64,000 bases of DNA from Candidatus Methylacidiphilales bacterium (GTDB taxonomy: Bacteria; Verrucomicrobiota; Verrucomicrobiia; Methylacidiphilales; CAZTYG01), in assembly GCA_033875315.1 (NCBI GenBank), contig JANRJG010000026.1, positions 124,001-188,000 of the forward strand, written 5' to 3'. Within the stretch, counting starts at the first letter, position 1; every line of letters begins with the position of its first letter. The notes below the pieces were generated by a model that worked only from the letters and a program-made list of their open reading frames with translations, was not told where the DNA came from and made no database searches. Below are positions 24,853 to 34,031 of this stretch, piece after piece. The translations under genes were made by a program, and so were the position numbers.

Positions 24853-27800
24853 TCACCAATCATACTTCACACCCAGGGACATGGTGATGCCCTTGCTGCT
24901 GGTGCGCCGTGTCACATCGCCTTCTTCACCCAAATCCTGCAGACGGTAAACCTGCTCCTGCACCGGGTCGGTCAGATTCTTGGCCCGCGCAGTCAACGTC
25001 CAGTGCTCCCAGAACTTCTGGGAAAAAGAAACGTTCAATTCTTCAGTGGGGAGAAGATAGCGACTGGGTGTGATGGTGTTGGGATCGATCGATCCACCGG
25101 CCACCAACTGCTCGCCAATCCAATTGTAAAATAGGCCAAATTTTGTGCCGGTATCGGGATTGTCGTAGGTCAGGTTGGCATTGATGATGTATTCGGGCTG
25201 GGCTTCCAGGGGACGGGTCACCTCACCCGGGAATCCTTGGGCCAGATAAGCGGCACGCAACGCGGGTGTGACTTCGACTTCCGAACGGATGTAGGCCGCG
25301 TTGGTGCCAATCGAGAAGAACTTCAACACTTCGTGGATGAACCCCAGATTTTTCGATGCTTCAGCTTCCGCACCTATCAGTTCGCCATCACCCAGATTCT
25401 CCTTTGTTTCAAAGTATCCTCCAGATCCACCATTGATGCTTTTGATGACGCTTTCGATAGGGGCTTTGATTTGTTTGTAAAAGCCGCCGAAGGCCAGAAC
25501 ATCACCCGGACGGGGGAACCACTCCACCCGGAAGTCGTAATTGTCGATTTCAGATATCTTTAACGAAGGGTTACCGGAAAAAACGTCGCCTTCAACCGGA
25601 TCGGTTTGCACCGCAGGAACCAGTTCACGGAACGTGGGCCGGGCGATGGTCCTGCCCCAGTTGAGTCGCACGTTGACGTCCTTGAAGGCCGTATAGGTTG
25701 CCCCCACTGAGGGCAGAATGTGGAACGATTCCAAATCGGTCTGCAGGTTCTCCGGAAAGAGCAGGGCAATGGTGGTATCAAGAGGGTCCCCTGGATTCGA
25801 GGTCGGCACGCTGACGGTGCCATTGGGATTGTGCGGGATGACTTCAGAGGAAATCTGGGTCAACTCAATTCGCGCCCCCCCGCTTATTTTGAAGTTTTCC
25901 GTGAAGGGCAGTTCCACCATGCCGTAAGAGGCAAAGATGTTTTCATTGGCGTTGTAGTCGATGTCGCTTTGGTTTAACCCAAAAATGGTGACCAGTTGCC
26001 CGCGGGGGTTCGTCGGATCCAAACCAATGTTGTCCGGGTCAAGATACTCTTCCGCAAATGAGTCTCCTTCGGATCCATTTGACCCCAGAGCTCCCCGGGC
26101 CGTTCCATAGGCAAAGCTGTTCTGGTTGTAATCGCGGCGGGTGATGGAGGCATAGGGCCCGAATTTGACAAAGCCTTCCTGCTCGGACCATTGTTCGAAG
26201 GGCAGGGTAAAATCAATCTTGAGTTGCTGGTTTTTATCTTCGACCAGTGTATAAATTCGACGGCCCGTGCCTTCGCCGGAATTGGCAAAGGGGAGCACTT
26301 CACTCCGGATGACCCCTCCGCCCAAATCGCGGAACTGTGTGACGAAAAAGTTTTTGTCCGGCTCGTTCAGACGGGAGAAATTGGTCGAACTGAGCCACTC
26401 CACTTTTGCATCATTTAATTCCGTGAGTTTGTGTTCTCCTCGCAACTGCGCCGAGGCAATCAGACGCTCCTGATAAGTGCTTTTTTCCTCCAAACGGAAG
26501 CGAGTGCCCGGGCTGAAGTCGATATCAACATCTTCCAACTCGCGGATGTTGGTGGAGTCGGTGTTGCTGTTGCCCACCAAAGTGAGACTGACTTGGTTAT
26601 CCTCGTTCCATTGGTAGGCGGTGGTGAGCAGGCTCCCGATGACCACCTCTTCCTTGGAATTGATGACTGAGCGTGTGGAATCGATGGAGATTCCATCCGC
26701 GAGAACGGCACCGAACTCGGTGCTATTGAGTTCGTTGATGGTTCCTTCCCCATCGTGTTCGAATTTGCGCTTGTAGCTTAGCGCAGCTTGGATCCCGATG
26801 AGCCCTGCTTCCTTCAAATCAAGGCGCGTGCCATAGCTGATGTCGTAGCTGTAACCCGGACCCGCCTCCCCTTCCCGAGTGCCAATGCCATTACCGAAGG
26901 CCCGGGTCAATGCATTGTTGGACTGGCGCAGCGCCAGTCCTGCAGGATTATTGGGGACCAAGTTGGTTGGAAGCGTGTTCGGCACCCCTCCGGAGGTGAT
27001 GCCTTCGGGCAGATTCCGGCTTTCATCGTAACCGAAGAAATTGGGGCCCCCGCGGTGGTCGGTCAGAAAATCACTGGCACCGGTTGCCTGGGTGTTGTAT
27101 TCCACGCCCCCTCCGATGGAAAATTGGGTGCCTTCCGGGATGCCTTTGGTGACAATGTTGACCCCACCCCCGGTGAATTCGCCGGGCTGATCGGGGCTGG
27201 GCGACTTTTGCACGGTGATGGACTCGATGGTGGCGGTGGGGAAAAGGTCGAGTTGGACCGCCCGTCGCTTGGGATCGGAACTGGGCACGCGGGCCCCGTT
27301 GAGCAATACACTGCTGTAACGGTCGCCCAGTCCACGGATGACCACATATTTGCCATCCTGAACCGAGGTTCCGGTGACGAGTTTGAGGGCATCGCCGGCA
27401 TCACTGGCCCCCGCCTTGCTGATGAAGGCCGATCCGATGGAATCCACCAGGGCGGAGGTGTCCTGCCGGAGTTCCAGCAAGGCCACTTCCGTTCCGGAGA
27501 CCAATTCCTCCGCTTGAACGACGACTTCCTCCATTTCAAATATTTCGGAGGCCAAATCCTGGTTGGCTTCCGTCAGTTGCCCGGGACGGACCAAGACTTC
27601 CGGACGCGTTCCTCGATTGTATCCACTCTTGGTGATGATGAGCGTGTAAACACCGGCAGGCACATCTTGGAAGACGTAGGTTCCCCCCGGGCCAGTGACG
27701 GCTGAGACGTTCAGTTCCTGGATCGTCACACGGGCGTTTTCCAATGGATCGGCAAAGTCCGCGTCCTTGATGGAGCCACGAATACCTCCCGCCTGCTGGG

Positions 27801-27942
27801 CCATCGCACCTGACGACAGCAAACCCCATAAGATCAGCAAAACGAACCTAAAAGTCGAAGATCGGCCACGGCGGACAAGTACTTGCCATGCTTCAGCGCA
27901 TGGCTCAGCCATCTGGTTTTCCTGATGTTGCCCGGTTTGCAT
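24853..27942 (-). CDS. TonB-dependent outer-membrane receptor
   Basis: A 1029-residue receptor. A long N-terminal signal region (FRFVLLILWGLLSSGAMAQQ) is followed by a carboxypeptidase-regulatory-like beta domain (about 55-130, GGTYVFQDVPAGVYTLIITK). The plug starts near 170 (GDALKLVTGTSVQDGKYVVI, RGLGDRYSSVLLNGARVPS), and a long barrel ends with SLGVKYDW. The barrel has the IARPTFRELVP and ENLGDGELIGAEAEASKNLG features of the large receptors for sugars or metal complexes. Substrate cannot be told from sequence. It lies between a lipoprotein gene (30 bp upstream) and a membrane protein gene (48 bp downstream), so the three form an operon. Confidence 0.93.
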   Translation of the reverse strand: MQTGQHQENQMAEPCAEAWQVLVRRGRSSTFRFVLLILWGLLSSGAMAQQAGGIRGSIKDADFADPLENARVTIQELNVSAVTGPGGTYVFQDVPAGVYTLIITKSGYNRGTRPEVLVRPGQLTEANQDLASEIFEMEEVVVQAEELVSGTEVALLELRQDTSALVDSIGSAFISKAGASDAGDALKLVTGTSVQDGKYVVIRGLGDRYSSVLLNGARVPSSDPKRRAVQLDLFPTATIESITVQKSPSPDQPGEFTGGGVNIVTKGIPEGTQFSIGGGVEYNTQATGASDFLTDHRGGPNFFGYDESRNLPEGITSGGVPNTLPTNLVPNNPAGLALRQSNNALTRAFGNGIGTREGEAGPGYSYDISYGTRLDLKEAGLIGIQAALSYKRKFEHDGEGTINELNSTEFGAVLADGISIDSTRSVINSKEEVVIGSLLTTAYQWNEDNQVSLTLVGNSNTDSTNIRELEDVDIDFSPGTRFRLEEKSTYQERLIASAQLRGEHKLTELNDAKVEWLSSTNFSRLNEPDKNFFVTQFRDLGGGVIRSEVLPFANSGEGTGRRIYTLVEDKNQQLKIDFTLPFEQWSEQEGFVKFGPYASITRRDYNQNSFAYGTARGALGSNGSEGDSFAEEYLDPDNIGLDPTNPRGQLVTIFGLNQSDIDYNANENIFASYGMVELPFTENFKISGGARIELTQISSEVIPHNPNGTVSVPTSNPGDPLDTTIALLFPENLQTDLESFHILPSVGATYTAFKDVNVRLNWGRTIARPTFRELVPAVQTDPVEGDVFSGNPSLKISEIDNYDFRVEWFPRPGDVLAFGGFYKQIKAPIESVIKSINGGSGGYFETKENLGDGELIGAEAEASKNLGFIHEVLKFFSIGTNAAYIRSEVEVTPALRAAYLAQGFPGEVTRPLEAQPEYIINANLTYDNPDTGTKFGLFYNWIGEQLVAGGSIDPNTITPSRYLLPTEELNVSFSQKFWEHWTLTARAKNLTDPVQEQVYRLQDLGEEGDVTRRTSSKGITMSLGVKYDW

Positions 27943-27972
27943 AGGGAGATGGTGCAGGCGGGTGCTTAGCGA

Positions 27973-29232
27973 TCAATGGGCGTCCGGGTCGAGGACAGTC
28001 CAAGGGCGTGAAAGATCGACTTTCAGTCTGTTTTCATCTTCGGGGCGCATCGGAAAGGAAGTCTCACCCACGCGCATCAAAAGTTCGGCATACGCCATGG
28101 CGCGGGGGCGGGGGTTTTTTTCCCGGTAAGCCGTGGTGATCCCTTTCTCATAAACTTTTCGCGCACCATCCAGGTCATCTGCCGCCATGTGGGCCTGGAT
28201 CATGATACCCATGAGCGCACAGCGCTCGAAACCCAGGCCGGCCGAGGCATCGATGTGGGGATAAAGACCGGCAAGGATTTCCAGCGCTTTTTCTTTCTGA
28301 CCCCCCATGGCACGGAATCGGGCTTGGAAGGCTTTCAGATCGTAGAGTCGATCAGGTTTGGACCAAGCTTCGGGGGGAAGAAATCGGGCTTCCACGGCAT
28401 CGCTCAGCTGTTGGACTTCCTCCGTCCATCCTTTTTTATGACAGACGTTGATCAATTCCTCGAACAAGGCGTGCGCGTGGGAAGATGGTGCTTTTTCCAT
28501 GGCCTTGAGTCCGAGCGAGAACACTTGCTTGCGTTGTTCAGGAGTGAGATTGCGGTCATTTTCAGCCAATATCCGGATCAGTGACGCTGGGTGCCCAAAT
28601 GCATGATCGAACATTTTGACTTCGCGGTAATTCTCTTCGGCCAGTTTCAGCGCACTGTCCAAGCCCTGGGTGCGCACCATGGCATCCAGATAGGCCACAA
28701 AGGTCATCCATTGTTCCTCCCCGCTTTCCATCCTGATGCCGATCTGTCGGATCTTCTCCAAGTCCCCCGATTTGGCATAGGCTTTTGCGATACTGGATGC
28801 GATTCGTGTCTTCTGCCACTCCTCGGCCAGCGTTCGCTCTTTTTCCGCCTTGTCCAGATAGGGAGCGGCTTTTGCCTTGTCATTATTCGAGAGATAATGG
28901 GCGGCAATGTCCGCATAGACCACTCCTTTGCGCCAGTCACCTAGAAGCCCGGCGAAGTCCTCTGAAGCTTTCATGTCCCCGGTTGCAATCGCACGTTTGA
29001 TCACTTGCTCCTGATAATATGCCGCATCCTTTTCGTCGGTGATGGCAGATGCGAAAGCAAAGGCGGCTTGTAGATAGGGGGAACTATGCTGTATCCACGG
29101 CTTTGGGCCACATCCCGCCATACAGATGAGCACGACTGCCGAAAACTTTGCTGGAATTTGTCCAAACACGAAGTTTTTCAATCCAGTGAGAGGCGATTTC
29201 CTGTTTATGTCGATTTGCGCTATGTGCTTCAT
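27973..29232 (-). CDS. Lipoprotein with TPR-like helical repeats
   Basis: A 419-residue protein. The N-terminus has a hydrophobic segment and a lipobox (LICMAGC), with an unusually long leader of about 40 residues before the Cys. The rest is entirely helical, with degenerate TPR- or Sel1-like units (VVYADIAAHYLSNNDKAKAA, IASSIAKAYAKSGDLEKIRQ). ATG 29232 was preferred over a TTG two codons upstream. The gene is 30 bp upstream of the TonB-dependent receptor. In Bacteroidota, helical lipoproteins paired with receptors bind substrates, but this protein has no SusD motif, so only a general link with the receptor is inferred. Confidence 0.7.
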   Translation of the reverse strand: MKHIAQIDINRKSPLTGLKNFVFGQIPAKFSAVVLICMAGCGPKPWIQHSSPYLQAAFAFASAITDEKDAAYYQEQVIKRAIATGDMKASEDFAGLLGDWRKGVVYADIAAHYLSNNDKAKAAPYLDKAEKERTLAEEWQKTRIASSIAKAYAKSGDLEKIRQIGIRMESGEEQWMTFVAYLDAMVRTQGLDSALKLAEENYREVKMFDHAFGHPASLIRILAENDRNLTPEQRKQVFSLGLKAMEKAPSSHAHALFEELINVCHKKGWTEEVQQLSDAVEARFLPPEAWSKPDRLYDLKAFQARFRAMGGQKEKALEILAGLYPHIDASAGLGFERCALMGIMIQAHMAADDLDGARKVYEKGITTAYREKNPRPRAMAYAELLMRVGETSFPMRPEDENRLKVDLSRPWTVLDPDAH

Positions 29233-29259
29233 ATTCAATGATCAAACGAAAGTTATTAA

Positions 29260-29289
29260 ACTATATCCGGTATTAACTTTATTTGGCAA
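29260..29289 (-). promoter_or_regulatory. Candidate sigma-70-type promoter of the receptor operon
   Basis: On the minus strand TTGCCA (29284-29289) and TATAGT (29260-29265) are separated by 18 bp, close to the TTGACA/TATAAT consensus. They lie 28 bp upstream of the lipoprotein start codon, the first gene of the receptor operon. The surrounding sequence is AT-rich. Confidence 0.4.
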
Positions 29290-29482
29290 TGGCAGAGTCT
29301 ACGGGGCTCTAGAGGCAGATTAAGGCGGCAGCAGATAGCCGCCCTAAACTTCTACTCGCTTTGGTTGTTTGAGGGGTTAAATCGGTCCTTTCGCCTCAGG
29401 CCAAAGGAGCCGTATCGACCTTGGTGAAATAGTAGAGGGCCGCCGTCCCGGGCCAAGTTACGTTTTGGAGGCAGTGGACTTT

Positions 29483-29499
29483 ATCCGGCGAAGCCGGAT
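29483..29499. repeat. Palindromic repeat, ATCCGGC/GCCGGAT copy
   Basis: Stem ATCCGGC, loop GAA, stem GCCGGAT. It is followed by GTTGAAGTAGAAAGTTTAAG, matching the tail of the copies at 33582 and 33818. Those copies have CCAGC/GCTGG in the stem, so here a stem pair has changed on both sides. Confidence 0.6.
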
Positions 29500-29707
29500 G
29501 TTGAAGTAGAAAGTTTAAGTCTAAGGGATGGTTTGAGGAAAGGGAGTTTTTCGTTATTGGTTTCTCGTTTACAGGCCCCGGCCACCGTCGTCCGCCATCC
29601 GCTATCGGCTACCCTCTGCCTCTCCGCACGAGGTTTCAGGTATCAGGCTTCAGATTTCATGTTTATGGCCCAATCCGTCTTAGGCGTATGCGGGGTGTCT
29701 TGTGGGC

Positions 29708-29745
29708 AAAAAAATAAGGCCGGTTCCTTGCGGAACCGGCCTTAT
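29708..29745 (-). terminator. Rho-independent terminator
   Basis: A perfect 12-bp stem AAGGCCGGTTCC (29716-29727) with a TTGC loop and GGAACCGGCCTT (29732-29743). On the minus strand it is followed by a run of T (A7 at 29708-29714 on the plus strand). It lies just downstream of the beta-helix gene that ends at 29766, whose transcript it should end. Confidence 0.9.
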
Positions 29746-29765
29746 GATTTAAGCGATACGTCCGA

Positions 29766-31673
29766 TTATTGGGCGGTGACGCTGTAGAACTGACGGGTGG
29801 TCACCGTGCGGGTGTCCACGTAAGTGGTGGTGGAACCATCACCCACAACCGAACCAATCGGGCTGAAAGGACCGGCCGGGCTCGTGCTGGCGCCGATTTC
29901 GTAGGTCACACCGTTGACGGTGGCGAAATCGAAGCTGAACAAGAAGGCGGGCGAGGAGGCGGTTTGGTTGCTGGGGTTGCTACCGGCCGGGAAAAGGCCG
30001 ACGGAATCCATCAAGCTCCAACCACGCAGCCAGTTTTTGCTCGGGCTGAAGGCGCCTTTGTAGCTCACCGGGCTGTAGAATCCGTCCACCGGGGCAGTGA
30101 TGCTGCTGGAGGTGGCGTTGCCACTGGCGCGGGGGTCGATCTGGGAGATCTGGTAGGTGGTGGCGCTGTCCGCTGTCGACGTGGTGCCATATTGACGGCG
30201 AACCAGACTGACAATCGGGCTGGTTCCGTTTCCATTGACCCGGGACAGATTCACACCATTGGTGTAGGCCAAATCGCCGTAGGAGGGACGGCTTCCACCG
30301 CCGTCATAAGCAGCTGCACCCTCTGTGCTGGAATCCGGGGCAAACTCGGAGCTGGCGGAGTTGACGCCGTTGCTGCCGTCTGCGGCCCACCAGATGCACT
30401 CGCGGAACTCAAGTTCTTTGCCGCCGAGGCCGTCATCCGGAACGGTGGCGTTACCGCCGAAGACGCTCGGATTGAAGTTGGTGGTGATTTTGGCTGCCGA
30501 GTCACGCTCGCCGGCACCGGGGGCATTCACACCCGTGCTGTCGAGGGTGCCCTTTTCATCTTCAATGGCCAATCCATAGTAGAAGTCCAAGAAGAGTGAG
30601 TTACGAACGCGTCCGCCAGAAGCATCACGGAAGTGGAACGCTGTGTTGCGAGGAGCCGCACCACCGGCACCGGAGTAATTTTTACCCATGCCGACAAAGG
30701 TCGCGTTGTAGACCGTAGGGAGGGAATAGGGCCAGGCTTCATCCGAGTTGGAGTTGGAGCCATCCAGCTCGCCACCTTTGTCCGGCACGCCCGAGCCAAC
30801 GGTTCCACCCGCTTTGCACTGGGTCTGCACAGCAAAGATGAACTGGTTCTTCCCACGGAATCCTTCGTCCCAGTCGAAGCAGTCATCGCCGATACCATAC
30901 ATGGCGATGTACTTGGTGTTGACCGTGCCGCCGAAGAATTCGATCCCGTCATCGAGGTTGTTGACGATTTCGATGTTCTGGAGGGTCGTGCTGCGTCCGA
31001 CCGCACCCAGGGTCAAGCCGTTGACCTCGGAGTTGGTGGTCAGACCCACTCCGCCGTAGCGGATGGACACATATTGGAGGGAACCCGAGTTGTCATCATC
31101 ACGGGCCAGGGCGGTGGTTTGTCCACCGTAACCGGCACGGGCAACGAAGTCGGTGCGCCCGGTCGGGACGTTGTCGTTGGCAACACCTTCGATGATGTTC
31201 GAATCACTTCCGTCGTTGTCGAGGAGGTCGGTTCCCGCTCCGTTGCGGGAAACGTGGGTCCGGCCGAGGAGAACGATACCACCCCATTGGGCGCAACGGT
31301 TATCGAGGTCCACCAAGGTGTCGGTGTTGGTGGAGTTGTTCGAAGCACTGCCATTCGGAACGCGGTCATCGTCGTCCGAGGTGAAGATGATGGGGCTGGT
31401 GGCATTGCCATTGGCCACGAGCTGGGCGCCGCGGGCGACGATCAGGGTGGCCGGGTTACCGAAGGTGGGACCACGACCAATGACGGTCGTGCCGGGTTGG
31501 ATCGTCAGCGTCGAACCGGAAGTGACGTAGGTGATTTCCGTCAGGACGTAGGTGGTGGCAGCCACCCAGGTGGTGTTCGTTTCAATGAACTTGCCGATCG
31601 AAACTTCGGCGGCCTGGGCGGAGGTAGCGCCGATGAGGGCGGCCGCCAGGAGGGATTTGAATAGGTTTTTCAT
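29766..31673 (-). CDS. Secreted beta-helix protein
   Basis: A 635-residue exported protein with a clear signal peptide (KNLFKSLLAAALIGATSAQA, cleaved before AEVSIG). The mature part is rich in Gly, Asn, Ser, Thr and Asp. Its pattern of short strands with LTIQPGTTVIGRG, LQYVSIRYGGVGL and LQNIEIVNNLDDGIEF is that of right-handed parallel beta-helices, as in polysaccharide lyases and adhesins. Acidic loops (TSDDDDRVP) may bind calcium. The C-terminal 70 residues form a separate domain (VNGVTYEIGASTSPAGPF). Similar large secreted proteins often sit beside TonB-dependent receptor genes, as here. No catalytic set was identified, so enzyme or surface-structural roles remain open. Confidence 0.7.
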   Translation of the reverse strand: MKNLFKSLLAAALIGATSAQAAEVSIGKFIETNTTWVAATTYVLTEITYVTSGSTLTIQPGTTVIGRGPTFGNPATLIVARGAQLVANGNATSPIIFTSDDDDRVPNGSASNNSTNTDTLVDLDNRCAQWGGIVLLGRTHVSRNGAGTDLLDNDGSDSNIIEGVANDNVPTGRTDFVARAGYGGQTTALARDDDNSGSLQYVSIRYGGVGLTTNSEVNGLTLGAVGRSTTLQNIEIVNNLDDGIEFFGGTVNTKYIAMYGIGDDCFDWDEGFRGKNQFIFAVQTQCKAGGTVGSGVPDKGGELDGSNSNSDEAWPYSLPTVYNATFVGMGKNYSGAGGAAPRNTAFHFRDASGGRVRNSLFLDFYYGLAIEDEKGTLDSTGVNAPGAGERDSAAKITTNFNPSVFGGNATVPDDGLGGKELEFRECIWWAADGSNGVNSASSEFAPDSSTEGAAAYDGGGSRPSYGDLAYTNGVNLSRVNGNGTSPIVSLVRRQYGTTSTADSATTYQISQIDPRASGNATSSSITAPVDGFYSPVSYKGAFSPSKNWLRGWSLMDSVGLFPAGSNPSNQTASSPAFLFSFDFATVNGVTYEIGASTSPAGPFSPIGSVVGDGSTTTYVDTRTVTTRQFYSVTAQ

Positions 31674-31734
31674 GTGTGTCTTTCGTGTGTCAAATGTGAC
31701 TTTTTTGTTACGATAGCGTTTTGTTAGGTTTAAG

Positions 31735-31776
31735 TGTAAAAATAGCAGCCTGTTCTTGATGAAATAAGCAGGCTGC
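31735..31776 (-). terminator. Terminator of the PEP-CTERM gene
   Basis: GCAGCCTG (31745-31752) and CAGGCTGC (31769-31776) form an 8-bp stem with a 16-base loop. On the minus strand it is followed by TATTTTTA. It lies 20 bp after the stop of the PEP-CTERM gene at 31797. Confidence 0.65.
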
Positions 31777-31796
31777 GCTTGGGTGAAGGGTTTGGA

Positions 31797-32366
31797 TTAG
31801 GCCTTGACCGCGCTTTTGTTGCGACGGAGGGCGACGAGGGCCACACCGCCGACCAAGAGGAGGGCGTAGGTGGAGGGCTCGGGAACGAGCGCCACGTTGT
31901 CAAAGCTGACGCGTGTGTTGCTTAGCGGGCTACCATCTGCAGCGATTTGCCAGCCATTGGCGGCATTAATCGGTGAGATGATGTTAAGCGTCTTTAACAC
32001 GTCCACACCTGTGAGTTCGGCTGCTGTAAACGTGGCTGATGCCAACACATTAAGGCCAGAGTCAATGATGTTGAACGTGTAGACGGAGGATGTGTTGCCA
32101 GACAAGATCAGACCATCTAGTGACACCTGACTATATGCACTGTAATCTTGAGGGGTCGAGAAGAACCAGACGTAGTTACCTAGGCCTGTTCCAGTCGTCA
32201 GTTCCATTTGGCCTGTAATTTGGGTTGGGGTTTCCCATCCGTTCTGGCCAAAAGGCACTTCTGCATCAGCAGTAAAATTGCTGAAGTTGCTCAAGACAAG
32301 CTGAGCGTGGAGGCTGCTAGATAGCGCGACTAACGCGAATATCCCGCTGATTATGGTTTTTTTCAT
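31797..32366 (-). CDS. PEP-CTERM sorting domain protein
   Basis: A 189-residue exported protein. The signal peptide ends SSLHAQ. The C-terminal 25 residues are a textbook PEP-CTERM tail: VPEPSTYALLLVGGVAL, a membrane stretch, then the basic end RRNKSAVKA. Exosortase would cut at PEP and release the protein to the cell surface or matrix. The mature domain (about 140 residues, VLSNFSNFTADAEVPFGQNG) is beta-rich with no known active site. The exosortase gene is not in the window. The gene follows the TIGR02597 gene by 42 bp on the same strand. Confidence 0.9.
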   Translation of the reverse strand: MKKTIISGIFALVALSSSLHAQLVLSNFSNFTADAEVPFGQNGWETPTQITGQMELTTGTGLGNYVWFFSTPQDYSAYSQVSLDGLILSGNTSSVYTFNIIDSGLNVLASATFTAAELTGVDVLKTLNIISPINAANGWQIAADGSPLSNTRVSFDNVALVPEPSTYALLLVGGVALVALRRNKSAVKA

Positions 32367-32408
32367 TTTGTGTTTTTCCTTGTGAGTAGATGTTCTAACG
32401 AAATGAAC

Positions 32409-33410
32409 TTAGTAACCGAGCGCTTTTGTGTATGTGCTTGATCCTGCGCTTGGTGTAGCTTTCGAAATAATGATCGGCGATCCTCCCACAATGGTAGGAT
32501 TTTGAGCGGTTGGAATAGCTCCAAGGCGCCATACGTTCAAAGTGCTGTGTCTCCAATATGAATTCCATGACGATCCATTCCAGATTAGAACTTTATCAGT
32601 TCCTGTAGCACTAGTTCCACTGACCCAACCAGGTGTCGTATGGATGTTCGTATTATTCAAGGTAGTATCTACGGGATAAAGGCTACCAAGGAAGGTGGTC
32701 GCACCATTGCTGATCTCGGTCGGAATAGATGTCGACGGAACAACTCCCGATGAAAGGATCGACATCGATGTCGCGCCACGGCGCAAATAAATTAAGCCTG
32801 TTTCTGGCGAAACTACAGTTGTTCCTTGGTTGGTAGGAATTGCACCTAAGCGCCACTGACTCACCGATGAATTGAACCAGTAAGAATTCCAAGTAGTGCC
32901 ATTGAATAACAAAACGTTGTCTGATGTCGCACTAGTGGTGTTTCCCGAAACTGCAAGTGTGGAGAAGATTGTATCCAAGGTTTCAGCTGGGAACAGCTGG
33001 TAAGTATTACCTGCAGTAACGCCTAAAGTGGTCAAATTTAGACTTCCCACTGTAAGGGTCAAAGTTGTTGATGTTGCTGAAGTTACGCGAAATACCCGAC
33101 CTACAGCACTACCACTGGTCAGCTTGACAAAATAAGGGGTGCTTGCAGTAACGAACCCGGATGTCCAAGCGGCTGAGCTGTTGGTTATGGTATTAGAAGT
33201 AACACCCGTCAGGGTACCTGTTCCTTGCCCAACGAAGCCTGATGGTAACTCATCATTGAAAGTAATTGAAAAAACCGTTGTTGAGGGAGTAGCTATGCTG
33301 CCAGCAGTAACGTTAGCAGTTAAGTAACCCACCGTCTGAGCGGTGAGACCGTTGGCTGAGGCCAGGGCGACGATTGCCGCGAGGGTCAGCGATTTGAATT
33401 GGATGTTCAT
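32409..33410 (-). CDS. TIGR02597 family secreted protein
   Basis: A 333-residue exported protein, starting at ATG 33410 with AGGAG 11 bp upstream. The signal peptide (FKSLTLAAIVALASANGLTA) is followed by a Thr/Ser/Asn/Gly-rich beta protein. Two related units carry DNVLLFNGTTWNSYWFN..QWRLGAIP and DKVLIWNGSSWNSYWRH..VWRLGAIP, so the second half repeats the first. The family TIGR02597 is known mainly from Verrucomicrobiota and has no assigned function. Base composition is lower in GC than its neighbours. The product is probably on the cell surface with the neighbouring PEP-CTERM protein. Confidence 0.85.
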   Translation of the reverse strand: MNIQFKSLTLAAIVALASANGLTAQTVGYLTANVTAGSIATPSTTVFSITFNDELPSGFVGQGTGTLTGVTSNTITNSSAAWTSGFVTASTPYFVKLTSGSAVGRVFRVTSATSTTLTLTVGSLNLTTLGVTAGNTYQLFPAETLDTIFSTLAVSGNTTSATSDNVLLFNGTTWNSYWFNSSVSQWRLGAIPTNQGTTVVSPETGLIYLRRGATSMSILSSGVVPSTSIPTEISNGATTFLGSLYPVDTTLNNTNIHTTPGWVSGTSATGTDKVLIWNGSSWNSYWRHSTLNVWRLGAIPTAQNPTIVGGSPIIISKATPSAGSSTYTKALGY

Positions 33411-33581
33411 TATGATGTTTTCTCCTGAGGGTTGATTAAGTCTTGGTCGAAAGATTTGTTCTTTGAACGCAACTTTTCTACAAGCTTTCCTCCCCACAAG
33501 CAACGGACTTTAGGCAACGTTACTGTGACGATAGTATGGCGTGGGACAAGGAAATCGAGTACTTTTTACTGTTTTTTGTTT

Positions 33582-33598
33582 ATCCAGCGGAGCTGGAT
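33582..33598. repeat. Palindromic repeat, ATCCAGC/GCTGGAT copy 1
   Basis: Stem ATCCAGC, loop GGA, stem GCTGGAT, followed by GTGGAAGTTGGTGGTTTAAG. It is one of three copies of this short hairpin element in the window. Confidence 0.6.
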
Positions 33599-33817
33599 GT
33601 GGAAGTTGGTGGTTTAAGTGTGGGTAGCCCGGAGGCCGGGCTGTTTAAGTTGAAAGTTTAAGTTTAGGGGGGAAGGCTGTTGGCTGTTGTTGGAAATTGG
33701 GGCTGGGCGCAGGGGCGGATGGAACGTGGGGGTTGCTGTCGTCACTCTTTAAGCCTATCGCACTGGGACGCTGAATTCAAGTACATTGGTTTTTTTGTTT
33801 GGGTTTTGTCTGTATTT

Positions 33818-33834
33818 ATCCAGCGGAGCTGGAT
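33818..33834. repeat. Palindromic repeat, ATCCAGC/GCTGGAT copy 2
   Basis: Same stem and loop as 33582-33598, followed by GTTGAAGTTGGAAGTTTAGG. The preceding T-rich stretch (TTTTTTTGTTTGGG) is also similar between the two copies, so the repeated unit is longer than the hairpin. Confidence 0.6.
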
Positions 33835-34031
33835 GTTGAAGTTGGAAGTTTAGGTTTAGGGGGCAGAGTTTTAAGTCTTATCCAGCAGAGGCGGACAGGG
33901 TATTAAGTCCGCCACGTGGGATCTTCGAATCTAAGCTGATTCTGTCGTCCGCCATCCGCCATCCGCTATCAGACGTCCTGGTCTTTGGTCGATGATTGAC
34001 TATAAGCGTCTGATGTTTTAGCATCTGATGA

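Larger units (their letters stand above)
29233..29765. other. Intergenic region with promoter, hairpins and dispersed repeats
   Basis: About 530 bp without a gene. It contains a candidate promoter (29260-29289), a hairpin GGCGGC...GCCGCC at 29324-29343, the palindrome ATCCGGC-GAA-GCCGGAT at 29483-29499 (the same element family as at 33582 and 33818), fragments of the CTCTGC-type repeat near 29610, and a strong terminator at 29708-29745. ORFs here are short and have no recognisable product. Confidence 0.55.
33411..34031. other. Intergenic region rich in dispersed repeats
   Basis: About 620 bp without a gene. It holds two copies of the ATCCAGC-GGA-GCTGGAT palindrome (33582-33598 and 33818-33834), a hairpin AGCCCGG-AGG-CCGGGCT (33626-33642), a GGATCTTCGAATCTAAG module near 33919 and a run of CCGCCATCC units at 33950-33970. 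The same modules return at 34.7-38.5 kb. No promoter could be picked with confidence. Confidence 0.5.
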
